From assembly GCA_029721435.1 (NCBI GenBank), contig CM056583.1:58246120-58310119 (forward strand): a stretch of DNA of 64,000 nt, given 5' to 3'. The notes under the pieces were generated by a model. That model searched no databases. It saw nothing but the letters and a program-made list of their open reading frames with translations, and was not told where the DNA came from. Both the position numbers and the translations under genes were made by a program. Source of the stretch: Gymnothorax reevesii (taxonomy: Eukaryota > Chordata > Actinopteri > Anguilliformes > Muraenidae). Each line of letters starts with the position of its first letter. Positions within the stretch are counted from its first letter, which is position 1. Of this stretch, positions 44,651 to 54,330 are shown piece by piece.

Positions 44651-44667
44651 GTTTTTAGGGGGGGTAC
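44651..44667 (+). promoter_or_regulatory. Polypurine tract of gypsy C
   Basis: AGGGGGGGTAC lies directly before the LTR and would prime plus-strand DNA synthesis. Just upstream, AAACGCC and GGCGTTT (44637-44657) form a small stem around AGGA at the end of the pol ORF. Confidence 0.75.
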
Positions 44668-45401
44668 TGTTGTGATCTGTGATTCATGTTTTAGTTCTGT
44701 GCCTGGCCTTGCCATGTATGCTTTTTGTTTAGTGACCACTGCCTGCCTTTTGACCATTCTTAGGATTGTGTATTGTGTTTCCGTTATTAAGATTCCTGTT
44801 TATTATTTTTCATGTTCATAGTATTCTCTGCCATGCCATGTTTTCATTTCCATGCATTGCACTTCGTCTACCCTGTCTTGTCTTATGTAGGTCTTTGCCC
44901 ACGGTCCCAAGTCTTGCGTGCCACTCATTCGGGTGATTTATTGGTTTCTGGGTTTTCAATCTTCCTTATCTCGTGTGCTTCCTTCCTCTCTCTTTTACTA
45001 TCTACTAACCGTACTAACAGTTTATTGTTTTCGATAATTACCAACCCTTATTAACATTGTATATTTTTACTAACATGCACTCAAGATTGTATAGCTGCAC
45101 ATACTAATTGACTAACGATCTCTCAGCAGTCGCCCAATTCTAATCTCCGCCCTCCTTGCCTATCCATAATTATCTCGGCTGCAGTTTTCCACTTATATCT
45201 CTTGCTTTCCTTTTCTTTAGACTGTACACTTTAGTACTCCTTAATCGGAGCTGTTTGTTCATAGGACTGTCTTGTGATCCCTGCCTGCGTTTTGGCATTT
45301 GCCAAATTCATGTAATTAGATTATTCCTCATGTGTCACTCCTGATCATTGTTACCATTGATTGCACCTATTCTCCCTGGTCATGTGTTTACCCCGGGTGT
45401 G

Positions 45402-45409
45402 TATATAAG
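45402..45409 (+). promoter_or_regulatory. TATA box of the gypsy C LTR
   Basis: TATATAAG within GGGTGTGTATATAAGATG. The same sequence is kept in the solo LTR at 59673-59680 on the minus strand. It would drive element transcription from U3. Confidence 0.7.
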
Positions 45410-45813
45410 ATGTTTGGTTCACTTTCTTGTCAGATCGTTCTCCCTAGTTTTCTTGTGCTACGTTTCTCGCCTCGATTTCTCAGTGTTTATTTTTCTGACT
45501 GGATTGCCCGACTTTTGATTTTTGCCTTTGTGATTTTGGATTACTGATGCATCTGTGTGTTTTGACCATTTTTCTGCCCGACTATGAGATCTCTGTTTGC
45601 TGCCCTGGAAACGATTCGGATTACGTCCTGTGGATTCTGGCTTGCTTCTCTGATAGAACTATTCCTGTGTACCAGATCCATTTCTGTCCGACTACGATTA
45701 CTGTGATTGCTGCCCTGGTTTTTGATACTATTTTTGCCCAACTAGATTTTGACTTTTGGATTGTGGACTCTGTACTGTTGCTTTCTGCCCTGCGGGGGTT
45801 CTCCCCCTTTACC

Positions 45814-45819
45814 AATAAA
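45814..45819 (+). terminator. Polyadenylation signal of the gypsy C LTR
   Basis: AATAAA in CTTTACCAATAAAACAAGC, about 55 bp before the LTR end. The solo LTR has the same neighbourhood with AAAAAA in its place. Confidence 0.7.
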
Positions 45820-45875
45820 ACAAGCTCTACTGCATTGCCTGGTTCTCGCGACTGGTTCCTGATCGGTACATTACA

Positions 45876-46199
45876 CATCAAAGGAATATTTACTCTAATT
45901 TGTGGATTATCGTGGAAACATTGCAGATGATGTGGCTGGCATGGATTTTATCAGTTTACAAGAAAAAGTGGGATGTGCATTTAATTGTTCATGGGCCAGA
46001 TGATCAGCAGGCTAGCTGGCAGGGAGGTAGCCTATGTGAGTGAGACGTGGACGAGCCTGCACCAACGATCACTGACCGTAACTTCAGGGCTGGACAGCAA
46101 CAAAACTTTGATGCATGGCTAAAGAAAGCCAGGGTACCTTAACTAAACGTCGCATTCCAGAAACAAAGGCTGAGCGCAGTAACTGCAGTTACGGTATTC
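45876..46199. other. Non-coding flank of gypsy C
   Basis: Nothing recognisable. It separates the LTR from the repeat that starts near 46.2 kb. Confidence 0.35.
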
Positions 46200-47040
46200 T
46201 GTCATGGTTTCTGATGGGATTTTCGGTGGTACTGTTTTGTTTTTTTCCTTAAAAACAATCAAATTGACTCAAAATATTCATCCACATGATAAAGGAGGTC
46301 TTCAACACCCCCAAAATGAAAATAACTCATTTTCGACCAAATGTGATGTTACGGTGTTTTGCCTTTGCACGGCAGAGCTGCTGACTGACCGACTGGACTG
46401 TCTCCATTTCACGGGCGGATTTATAAATAAAAAAACTGCTCCCTGCACGCCTAACTCGCTATCAGCCCAAGCTATTGTCACCCAGCTACAGAAAACATTG
46501 ATATAAAGTCCAGGAGAGGCCATAAAAACCCACCAAACAAACAGACAGGCGACGAGTATGATGTGTAGCTAATTGTGTGTAGAAATGTCCGTGTGTAAAC
46601 TGCTGAATTTTCAGACGGTAAAAAGTTCGATTAAAAACACGACCAACTGACGCTGTCATTTAAAAATAACTCCACTCGGATATGAAATGGGGATTGCACT
46701 TCAATATCAACTCCAAACGCGATTGATTTTGCAAACTTTTTCGCCAAAAAACGTAGTTAATCTGCTAAAATGCTGATCGCTTTTTCCAGTCAAAGCAATT
46801 AACACCCAGTTACTTCTGCGGAGGTCAACACTCAGATCCTCATTTTGAAGCCGAATATGCGCGAAAGCGGCTAACTTTGTCAATAGGAATCACATTCGGT
46901 TTCAAAATGACAAAATGGCACTGTTCAAATAGCCAAAATCGAGGCTTCCTAATGGTATGCTGAAACCAACGGGTGACGTCAAAGTTGCTTCATCCATCTT
47001 TGTATGCTGTTTATACAGTTCTGTAGGGATTTAGAGCTGT
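46200..47040 (+). repeat. Fish interspersed repeat with CRE-like terminus
   Basis: The end GGGTGACGTCAAAGTTGCTT, CATCCATCTTTGTATGCTG, TTTATACAGTTCTG is a phrase familiar from an abundant fish DNA repeat. The internal ATAAAAACCCACCAAACAAA-like stretch also fits. The palindrome TGACGTCA lies at 46974-46981. No transposase is visible. The left boundary is estimated. Confidence 0.45.
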
Positions 47041-50000
47041 AGCTCCGTAGTTACCGACAATATCCTTCCCTGTGTCTTTGAGTCCCTGTTGGAGAGCTTT
47101 GACCTACAGCCATAATTATATTTGCCCCTACTGGTTTTTGGGGTTCACGCATGTAATCATAATTTTTGACACTGTTGCCTTTGCCAACTTAAATAATTTA
47201 GCCCATTTTGTGACCAATGCTTCAGCAATTTGTGTACATCTGTTAGGAACACTGTTATTATCCAGCCCTGAAGATTTATCCAGCACACTGCTGCTTGTCA
47301 GTCCACTCTTAAGTGGACACATGTTGATAATTAACATTGAAATCAATAGGAATGGCCTGAGCAGGTATTTCTTTGACTGTAATACAGGACTTCAAAGTCA
47401 AGGCAATTTTTTCTGGAAACTTTGGGTAATTTTCCAACCCACTGTATTTTATGTAGTAGAATAAATACATAAAGTTTTTAAAAATCGAATAAATGCTTGC
47501 TTTATCATCTGGTAATGATATGCACTCATAAAATGCCAGGCTGGAAGGAACCTTCCCACAAGCAGGCTGCAATATAAAAAGAGTGGATAACCATTCCCTC
47601 AGGATCTTTGCAATGATGGTTAATATGGCTAATATACATCTCGAGGGGGCAGGCATTAATAAAATCTTCTGAACAGAAGACAGTTGCTTTGTTCATAAAA
47701 CTGAATATCCGTTGAGGCAGTATGGTTATTGAGGAGCGATTCCGACCGACTTATTTAAAATATTCAATATATCATCAGGACTGGAAACATTGCAATGCTC
47801 CATAACAGTTTGAATATATATTTTTGCAAATAAAAATTGTGAAGAAAGTGATTCAGTGGGTGAGAAGTTTTCTTCTGAGGTTTGCGTCAGTAGGATTTTT
47901 AGGCCAGGTCACTGTAGGACACTATGTCCAGGAGCCAGTCTTGAGGAGCTCTGTAAATAACTCTCTTCTGACCATGCTCTGGATTTTATTTTAAACAAAT
48001 ATTTTTATAGCATCATCAAGGCCTGAGAGACACTCAGTGGAGAAAGAGTATAATCATATTTGTGTAATTCCAAGCCAGTTTACTGCTTAACCATACACAT
48101 CCACCAAAACCATTCAAAACCAGATGTCTTTCATTGCTTCTCAGCAATAGGAGAGATCAAATCACGTCTGTGCATCCACCCGCTGCAGCAAGACGCAGTG
48201 AAATATTTACAGTAATAAAATGAATCACCTCGATTCCCAGGCTGTCTGTGACTATTGCTATGGGATGCAACTCAGATTTACTTTGCTTCTTTGTGCACTT
48301 TCACAAGAAGAGTCTTGAGTACATCCAGCCGTTTCAGTTCCGCTGTCAGCCTTGTTGTCCTGTTCATCACACATCTCTGAGCTGCAGGGCTTAAATCTAG
48401 TTCCCTACAGTACAGACATATACCATTTACTGTCTTAAGTGCCTCCTCCTCATCGGGGTCACTGGGGAGCAGGTGCTTATCCCATCCGTCAAAATCCCGA
48501 ACAGCTCACTAATCCATTGCAGGGCTCGCCGGCTTGAGAAGATGTTTACTCCATGACATGGCGCATTACCTTGCTAAAAGTAGCTATTAAGATGGGTAGA
48601 CTGTGACCATAAAGGGATACACATGATTAGCAACAATCATCAGGTTGGCTGTGGCATTTAAATGATGCTCATTTGGCATTCAGGAGCCTAACGTGAGCCA
48701 AGAGAATATTTCCGCTTTCCTGAACAGTTGAAACAAGAGAGGATGGATCCATGGATTCATTTTACTAATTCCAAATCCTACCCTTCCACCTGTATGTCAC
48801 AGCAGGAATCTGGATTTTTAAGTGCAGGCAATGTTTCTCCGAATTTCAACCATCCAGTTTTGGTGCGTCTTTGCCCACTGTAGTCTCAAGTTGGAGAACC
48901 CCATGTGGTCCTCCGATTCTGAAGCTCATTCATTTCAAGGTTTGACATTGAAAATAAAATGCAAGAGGGGGCAACATTGATGCAATTTTACGAGAACCTG
49001 AGGCATTTTGGATTTATACCCAACAGAGTTATACAAGGGGGTGAAATAAAGAACTTCTCCTGAATGTAATGTTACAACTTTTGACATCTATCGAGTTCCA
49101 TTCATCGTACTCACCTCCTTTTTTTATTTAGAACTTGAATTAACTTGAAAAAACTTTTTGGATTTTCAAGCATTCTCGCGTTTGGCACAGCCATGACTCA
49201 TTTTATTCTGATGAGGCCTGGCCATGGGCAGACACCCACCTTAAAGTTATGCTTGAGCGGTAAAGGGAAGATTAAATTCTCACCCCTCCCTTTCTGGCCA
49301 AACCATCAGCTTCATGACTATATCAACCAGGGTGGATTTCATTCAAAACTCACCACACGGCAACATTCCTGTTACACAGATGTAATCCCATCGAATGTGT
49401 GCAGCTACTGAATGTCCAAACTCAGCACATGCCCAAAGTATTCTATTTTCTCCACTCAATGGCCATTTCTTCCCCGCCTTTCTTTTGTCCTCCTTGCTGA
49501 CACCCCTTGGCAGACACATTGTTTCCATATCCATTCGTCAAATTATACCTCCCCATCTCTTTTTACCATGCTTATTACAACCTCTCATTTTCCTCACATG
49601 TGATATAACCATTAATATTAATTCCTTTGTCAATACTTACCTCCATCTAAAGTATTATCAGTGTTCACAAGTGAGATATCAGTTGTTGACTGACACTGCA
49701 GCATGTAAAGATGCGTGAAACACCTGCGAATACTCTCAAAAATGTGCCTGTTGTCGTTGCTGCATTAACTTATTATAAGCAGCAGTCTGGATAAGTAAGT
49801 TCCTGCAGTTTTCTCATTATCTCTCACCGTCAAGATGTGGCAGTGTTTAGCAGTCTTACGTCACCATGCTGTGAAAAAGAATATGCCCTCTCCTCATTTC
49901 TTCTCTTTGTCGTATGTAAATGTTTCAGGTCCTTCAGCTGACATTAGTATAAGACAAAGACAACTTGAGTAAATGCAAAATGCAACTTCTAAATGATCAT

Positions 50001-50178
50001 TTCACTTATCGAAAGCAAAGAGTAATTCAAAACCTGCATCACTCGTGAAAAATAATTGCCCCTGTAAGCTGCGCTGGGAAGGCAGTCACAGACCATGGCT
50101 CTGGTAGCCTTATCTTAAGTGCACTGTTCCTGACAAAGACTCTTCTGTGTCGTTCTCACAGACACAGGACTGGTAGTT
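47041..50178. other. Non-coding, largely unclassified
   Basis: A SINE-like fragment sits at 48430-48530. Otherwise no frame resembles a protein and no element ends are visible. The 47072-47464 and 49395-49718 frames look like chance. Confidence 0.4.
48430..48530 (+). mobile_element. Fish SINE-type fragment
   Basis: CCTCCTCATCGGGGTCACTG, GGGAGCAGGTGCTTATCCC and AATCCATTGCAGGGC match the middle of the repeat also seen at 3705 and 62926. It is partial. Confidence 0.5.
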
Positions 50179-50493
50179 TTACTCCTTTAAAGCCATCTGC
50201 ATCCTGCAGAGACCCTCCTGAGTCATGGGAGCAGGCTCAGTTAGGGTCTGTATGGCACCAACTTCATTCATGACAGCTAGAGCGGCCTCCAGCCTCGGAG
50301 TATCACGGACAATCTCTGGGGTAAAGGCCGGCGTTGAACGCCTTGCAAAACACCCGAAAACAGCTGAGACAACTTTGGCAGGAAGAATGCCGTCTTGCCA
50401 TAAACTGGACTTTTCAGAGATTTCACGAGCAAAATGATGCAAATTACCTCTCGTAATGTTGCAAATCCAATGTGTATTTTTGTTATATGACAT
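50179..50493 (-). CDS. Unidentified 104-codon ORF, possible terminal exon
   Basis: I do not recognise this protein. The frame ends SLWQDGILPAKVVSAVFGCF, ARRSTPAFTPEIVRDTPRLE, AALAVMNEVGAIQTLTEPAP, MTQEGLCRMQMALKE. The composition is balanced, with alternating amphipathic stretches, unlike the Ser/Leu/Cys-rich noise frames around it. The first about 30 residues look random, and a possible acceptor TCTGAAAAGTCCAG precedes TTTATGGCAAGACGG. It could therefore be the last coding exon of a host gene on the minus strand, or a domesticated or decayed TE piece. It lies 24 bp from a hAT insertion. Confidence 0.3.
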   Translation of the reverse strand: MSYNKNTHWICNITRGNLHHFAREISEKSSLWQDGILPAKVVSAVFGCFARRSTPAFTPEIVRDTPRLEAALAVMNEVGAIQTLTEPAPMTQEGLCRMQMALKE

Positions 50494-51616
50494 AAGCTGA
50501 TTGTTAACATTAATACCAAGGCCGTAGGCTGCTATGAGGTCAATGAGGTCCGGACCTCGCTTATTTTTTCGAGTTTTTTTTTTTTTTTAAACGCCAAATA
50601 TGCCTAACTCAATTAAATATAAAACTGAAAAAACTTTCTGTGAAACGTGCTTCTTTGTATCCTAAATTGTGGTAAACATCGAAGGGCTTTGTGCTCTGTT
50701 TGTGCCTGTCTGTGAGTGAACAATATTTATAACGCATGTGATGCGACTCTGGGGAAGCAAACGCAATTCAGCAGTCATCGTAGTGATTTTAAGCCTGCGC
50801 AGTGCATGAGCGCTACAGGTGTCTACAAAAATAAAGCCAACTGTTTTAAAATAGCATACCCTATTTCTTATTCATTCTATGTCTTTGTCAACATTGTGAA
50901 GCCATTTGATATGCTAAGTCACTATTTATATGAAGCCAAGCCGCGTCGCTTGGTTTTACTGTAGCCTATTTGAAAAAAAAAAAGGCCATCTGAAACATCA
51001 GCGGAATAGACATGAACATTTGAAACGTAGCCTATCCGTTAAAGGTGCTAGGATAAATGGGAAGGCCTATGATAATCGTTGAGAGACGTTTGTCTTCTGC
51101 CTGTGTCTGCGTGTGTAGAACTAAGAACAAAACAAATATTATAAAGCGCGCACATGATGCGACTGGAGGAAAAGAATGCAGGTCAGCCGTCAAACGTTTG
51201 CATTATATTCTAAAGCCGTTGCAAAATAAATTCAGCAGTTAAAAAACAGTACACCTACGGAGTAGACGGCCTACCTTCCATATCCACTTCAAGAAATCAT
51301 TTGGTAAGTGAAAGTAGGCCCCTATTTTGTTCCCGTGCCCTTAAAATATTGTCCAAAGATTTCCACGGATATTTTGGCTTAGGCCTATTTGTACTTTGGC
51401 ATTAGGCGTATCAGTGCTATCGGTGAAGAAATATATAGGTACTAGGTAGGCTCAGCCAAAGCTCACTTTGCTGGTAGATTAATAAACAGTCTTATTGAGT
51501 TTATTGGGTTAGATGGGTTAGAAAGTTAGAGGGAGCATTTTTAGGTATTTATGTTCAGTTCATCTAGTTTTCAGCTCATATTGATTTTAACATAAGTCAA
51601 AGAGAGGAGGGCAAAC

Positions 51617-52897
51617 ATGTCCAAGAGATTAAAACAGAATACATTGGATGCATTTCTGGCAAAGAAAAAGAAAGAAATGGACAAAGAGGAAGATGGTAAA
51701 CAGGAAAGCGAGGAGGATGTAAGAGAGAATAGGGACAGTAAGGTGGAGCACAGAGAGCAGAGTCATATGGAGATGGAAGGGGAGCAGAGGCAGACAGAGG
51801 AGAGTGGAGCACAGAGCAGCACAGAGGAGAGTGGAGCTCAGAGCAGCACAGAGGAGAGTGGAGCACAGAGAAGCACAGAGGAGAGTGGAGCTCAGAGCAG
51901 CACAGAGGAGAGTGGAGCACAGAGCAGCACAGAGGAGAGTGGAGTGCAGAGCAGCACAGAGGAGCGTGGAGAGCAGAGGCAGACAGAGGAGAGTGGAGCA
52001 CAGAGCAGCACAGAGGAGAGTGGAGCACAGAGCAGCACAGAGGAGAGTGGAGTGCAGAGCAGCACAGAGGAGCGTGGAGAGCAGAGGCAGACAGAGGAGA
52101 GTGGAGCACAGAGAAGCACAGAGGAGAGTGGAGCACAGAGAAGCACAGAGGAGAGTGGAGCACAGAGCAGCACAGAGGAGAGTGGAGCTCAGAGCAGCAC
52201 AGAGGAGAGTGGATCGCAGAGCAGCACAGAGGAGGATGGAGAGCAGAGAAGGACAAAGGAGGGTGGACAGCAGAGGAGCACAGAGGAGGATGGAGAGCAG
52301 AGAAGCACAGGGGAGGATGGAGAGCAGGGAAGCACAGAGGAGGATGGAGAGCAGAGAAGCACAGAGGAGGATGGAGAGCAGAGAAGCACAGAGGAGGATG
52401 GAGAGCAGAGAAGCACAGAGGAGAGTGGAGAGCAGAGCAGCACAGAGGAGAGTGGAGAGCAGAGAAGCACAGAGGAGAGTGGAGCACAGAGCAGCACAGA
52501 GAAGAGTGGAGAGCAGAGCAGCACAGAGGAGAGTAGAGCACAGAGCAGCACAGAGGAGAGTGGAGAGCAGAGCAGCACAGAGGAGAGTGGAGCACAGAGC
52601 AGCACAGAGGAGAGTGGAGTGCAGAGCAGCACAGAGGAGAGTGGAGTGCAGAGCAGCACAGAGGAGAGTGGAGCGCAGAGCAGCACAGAGGAGAGTGGAG
52701 CACAGAGCAGCACAGAGGAGGATGGAGCACAGAGCAGCACAGAGGAGAGTGGAGCACAGAGTAGCACAGAGGAGGATGGAGAGCAGCGACACACAGAGAC
52801 GGGATACAGCAGGGAGCAGGAAAACAGGGAAGTGGGGGGAGAAGAAAGGGGAAGTTCATGCCCTCAGAACTTTTTTTTTTTGAAAATGCTGAGTTAG
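51617..52897 (+). CDS. 426-codon ORF with 37 tandem 9-residue repeats
   Basis: The start ATG has A at -3 (CAAACATGTCC). Residues 1-60 are basic then acidic: MSKRLKQNTLDAFLAKKKKE. The MSKR...TL..F..KK style resembles N-termini of hAT/ZMYM-type transposases in fish, and QNTLDAFL is close to a PCNA-interacting motif. Residues 61-393 are 37 copies of EESGAQSST and variants (EEDGEQRST, EESGVQSST, EERGEQRQT), hydrophilic and surely disordered. The tail is GYSREQENREVGGEERGSSC and QNFFFLKMLS. No zinc finger or DDE domain follows. It is most likely the first part of the transposase of the surrounding hAT, expanded by a minisatellite and cut off from its catalytic part. Whether it is translated is unknown. 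Confidence 0.5.
   Translation: MSKRLKQNTLDAFLAKKKKEMDKEEDGKQESEEDVRENRDSKVEHREQSHMEMEGEQRQTEESGAQSSTEESGAQSSTEESGAQRSTEESGAQSSTEESGAQSSTEESGVQSSTEERGEQRQTEESGAQSSTEESGAQSSTEESGVQSSTEERGEQRQTEESGAQRSTEESGAQRSTEESGAQSSTEESGAQSSTEESGSQSSTEEDGEQRRTKEGGQQRSTEEDGEQRSTGEDGEQGSTEEDGEQRSTEEDGEQRSTEEDGEQRSTEESGEQSSTEESGEQRSTEESGAQSSTEKSGEQSSTEESRAQSSTEESGEQSSTEESGAQSSTEESGVQSSTEESGVQSSTEESGAQSSTEESGAQSSTEEDGAQSSTEESGAQSSTEEDGEQRHTETGYSREQENREVGGEERGSSCPQNFFFLKMLS
51797..52795 (+). repeat. 27-bp coding minisatellite, 37 units
   Basis: The unit is GAGGAGAGTGGAGCACAGAG plus CAGCACA. All 37 units keep the 27-bp length, so the reading frame is never broken over 999 bp. Units 4-7 and 8-11 (51878-51985 and 51986-52093) are a duplicated 108-bp block. 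Units 17-25 form a GAT(Asp)-containing subfamily in the middle. The unit is purine-rich on this strand and free of stops in several frames of both strands. Confidence 0.95.
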
Positions 52898-53061
52898 CAC
52901 CATTAAAAGATATTGAAACAACAAGCCTTCTGTGTGACCTGAAAATTTTTTACATTAAAAAAAAAATAATAATAAATAAATAAAAAACTTCGCCGCGTCC
53001 GACATGCGCGCAACATGGACCTCGCCTATTTCAAATTCCTGCCTACGGCCCTGATTAATAC

Positions 53062-53366
53062 CAGTTATCTTTGTAATTATGGACTGTTGCTGACGTTTCA
53101 TGGCAAACTGTAGTGCAAGCATATCGTGTTTCGTATCATTTTACTAAGATTCCGAAATCGCATGGTGCATATTTCAAAGGGATTAAAATTATACTAAACT
53201 CTCATTCAATAAGTATGAAAAGAAATATACTTCTACTTTGGTAATGTCCCCTCCCAGATTCCCTCTGAGGAGGGGTTGCTGTCCTGATTACCGAAACGAT
53301 ATATGACCCTGCTGTGGGAAGTGCTTCTGGAGTTAGGGCTTAAAAGGTAGGGAAACAGAGGATTTG
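53062..53366. other. Non-coding right flank of the hAT
   Basis: No gene is visible. A short stem, CCCCTCCCAGA and TCTGAGGAGGGG, lies at 53249-53275. Confidence 0.4.
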
Positions 53367-53605
53367 GGGAAGACCGCAGCCGACTTCCCACATGTGTATC
53401 TCCATGCCGTGTAACAGTAGTTATGGAAGATCGCAGACCACTTCCCAAACATGCATCTGTATGTGTGTAGCTGTTATTACAATAGAAGACTGCATTCAAC
53501 TTCCCACACGCGCATCTTTATGCCATGGTTAGCTTTAATCTAGTCATGGAAGATCTTAGGTGATTTCCCACACGTGATCTTGGAGCTGCGTGCAGACGTG
53601 ATATT
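53367..53605 (+). repeat. Four tandem copies of a roughly 60-bp unit
   Basis: Units start at about 53367, 53425, 53484 and 53548. Each has GGAAGA(C/T)CGCAG at its left, then (G/C)ACTTCCCACA, then (T/C)G(T/C)(A/G)CATCT and ATG(C/T)C. GGAAG and CTTCCC within each unit are inverted, so every unit could form a small stem. Divergence between units is about 25 percent. They lie upstream of the unclassified repeat at 53.6 kb, possibly as its enhancer-like repeats. Confidence 0.75.
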
Positions 53606-54330
53606 GCTATGGAGGCTGGTATTCATTCTTCCTGCATTGTACACTTTGTGTATATGTGTAGTTGTGAACTGTGCCAGGTATGATTTGACTTTTTTTCTAT
53701 ATTTTCTGTAATGGTATAATTTCGTTTCTAATTTAAGCTTGTACCTGCCTGGCGAAATATATTGATAATTGTGTTTTGTTGTGGGATTCTGATTTGGACT
53801 AACATATTCCTTTTCAGCTCGAAGCCCTGTCTTCTTCTTGGGTACCGTAGGACTGTAATTGCGATGTCTGATCAACATGCTTGGTCTGCGTTATTATATG
53901 GATTTTCCACGCTGCGATTGGTCTTATTATGATTAGGCTTCGAGGAGATTCCATTATACCGAGTTGGCTTGGTCCCTGAACGGAAATCTTTAAAACACGA
54001 AGTCCCTGAACTGATAATGTCACACTTCGGAGTTACTCGCTTTGGGCCCCGGTAATCCCTAGTCATAGCCATTTTCTCTGTCAAATTACTGTGCTCAAGA
54101 AGACCGCCAGCCTCTGAGTTAATTCACCAACTTGGGTTGTACGGAGGTTTCGGTCCGGCGGCATGAGGTATAGACCAGTTACGAATCCGATGCACAACAT
54201 AGCTCTAAATTAATCAATTGGAGTCAGACCATCTGTATGGAAATGCATGGTAACCGTGAATGGTTACAACTAAATTTTATATCCTAAATTTCATTTGGAG
54301 TCAGATGAACTGCAACCGCTACGACATTAG
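53606..54330 (+). repeat. Unclassified repeat, relative of 21.65-23.17 kb
   Basis: See the entry at 21650: the words TAAGCTTGTACCTGCCTGG, TATTCCTTTTCAGCTCG and TTTGGAGTCAGAT appear here in the same order and similar spacing. GGAGTCAGA occurs twice (54219 and 54296) as if duplicated. There is no coding support. Confidence 0.45.

Larger units (their letters stand above)
40820..45875 (+). mobile_element. Ty3/gypsy chromovirus C with 3' LTR, no 5' LTR
   Basis: Order on the plus strand: gag remnants (41110-41496), protease end and RT (41497-42650), RNase H (42650-43190), integrase with chromodomain (to 44638), a polypurine tract, and an LTR (44668-45875). The chromodomain and gag-pol order place it among vertebrate chromoviruses. 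No LTR copy precedes gag. The 5' flank at 40.3-40.8 kb is a different repeat, so the insertion is 5' truncated or was deleted. Three in-frame stops, two frameshifts and two deletions disable it. Its LTR family recurs as a solo LTR at 59.2 kb. Confidence 0.93.
44668..45875 (+). repeat. 3' LTR of gypsy C
   Basis: It starts TGTTGTGATCTGTG and ends with GATCGGTACATTACA, an exact TG...CA pair. The reverse-oriented relative at 59202-60452, whose boundaries are fixed by a TSD, aligns over the whole length. It contains a TATATAAG box (45402-45409) and AATAAA (45814-45819), so U3, R and U5 are discernible. The end is uncertain by about five bases. ORFs here are not genes. Confidence 0.9.
50517..53053 (+). 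mobile_element. hAT transposon with repeat-bearing ORF, TSD ATTAATAC
   Basis: The ends are CAAGGCCGTAGGC (50517) and GCCTACGGCCCTG (to 53053), inverted repeats. Further inside, GAGGTCCGGACC is matched by the complement of GGACCTCGCC. Exact 8-bp duplications ATTAATAC lie at 50509-50516 and 53054-53061. At 2537 bp it is shorter than an autonomous hAT, and no catalytic or dimerisation region is visible. The only large frame is the 426-codon ORF. Near the left end GAGGTCCGGACCTC (50545-50558) is a perfect 14-bp palindrome. It is an internally rearranged, probably non-autonomous copy. Confidence 0.93.

Noticed and set aside
44637..44657. Stem AAACGCC/GGCGTTT as a transcription terminator
   Set aside because: It sits between the pol stop and the polypurine tract of a retroelement in a eukaryotic genome, where intrinsic terminators do not apply.
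45547..45930. 127-codon ORF in the LTR of element C, echoed in the solo LTR
   Set aside because: The shared reading comes from LTR sequence homology. It lies across the LTR end, has no domain, and is on opposite strands in the two copies.
47072..47464. 130-codon plus-strand ORF
   Set aside because: Hydrophobic, low-information composition with no motif and no supporting splice or promoter context.
51597..52859. Minus-strand ORFs of 387-420 codons (Leu/Cys/Ser-rich) across the minisatellite
   Set aside because: They are antisense shadows of the stop-free 27-bp repeat, and the plus frame alone has a non-repetitive N-terminus with a good start context.
53367..53605. CRISPR array
   Set aside because: The repeats are tandem without unique spacers and the DNA is eukaryotic.
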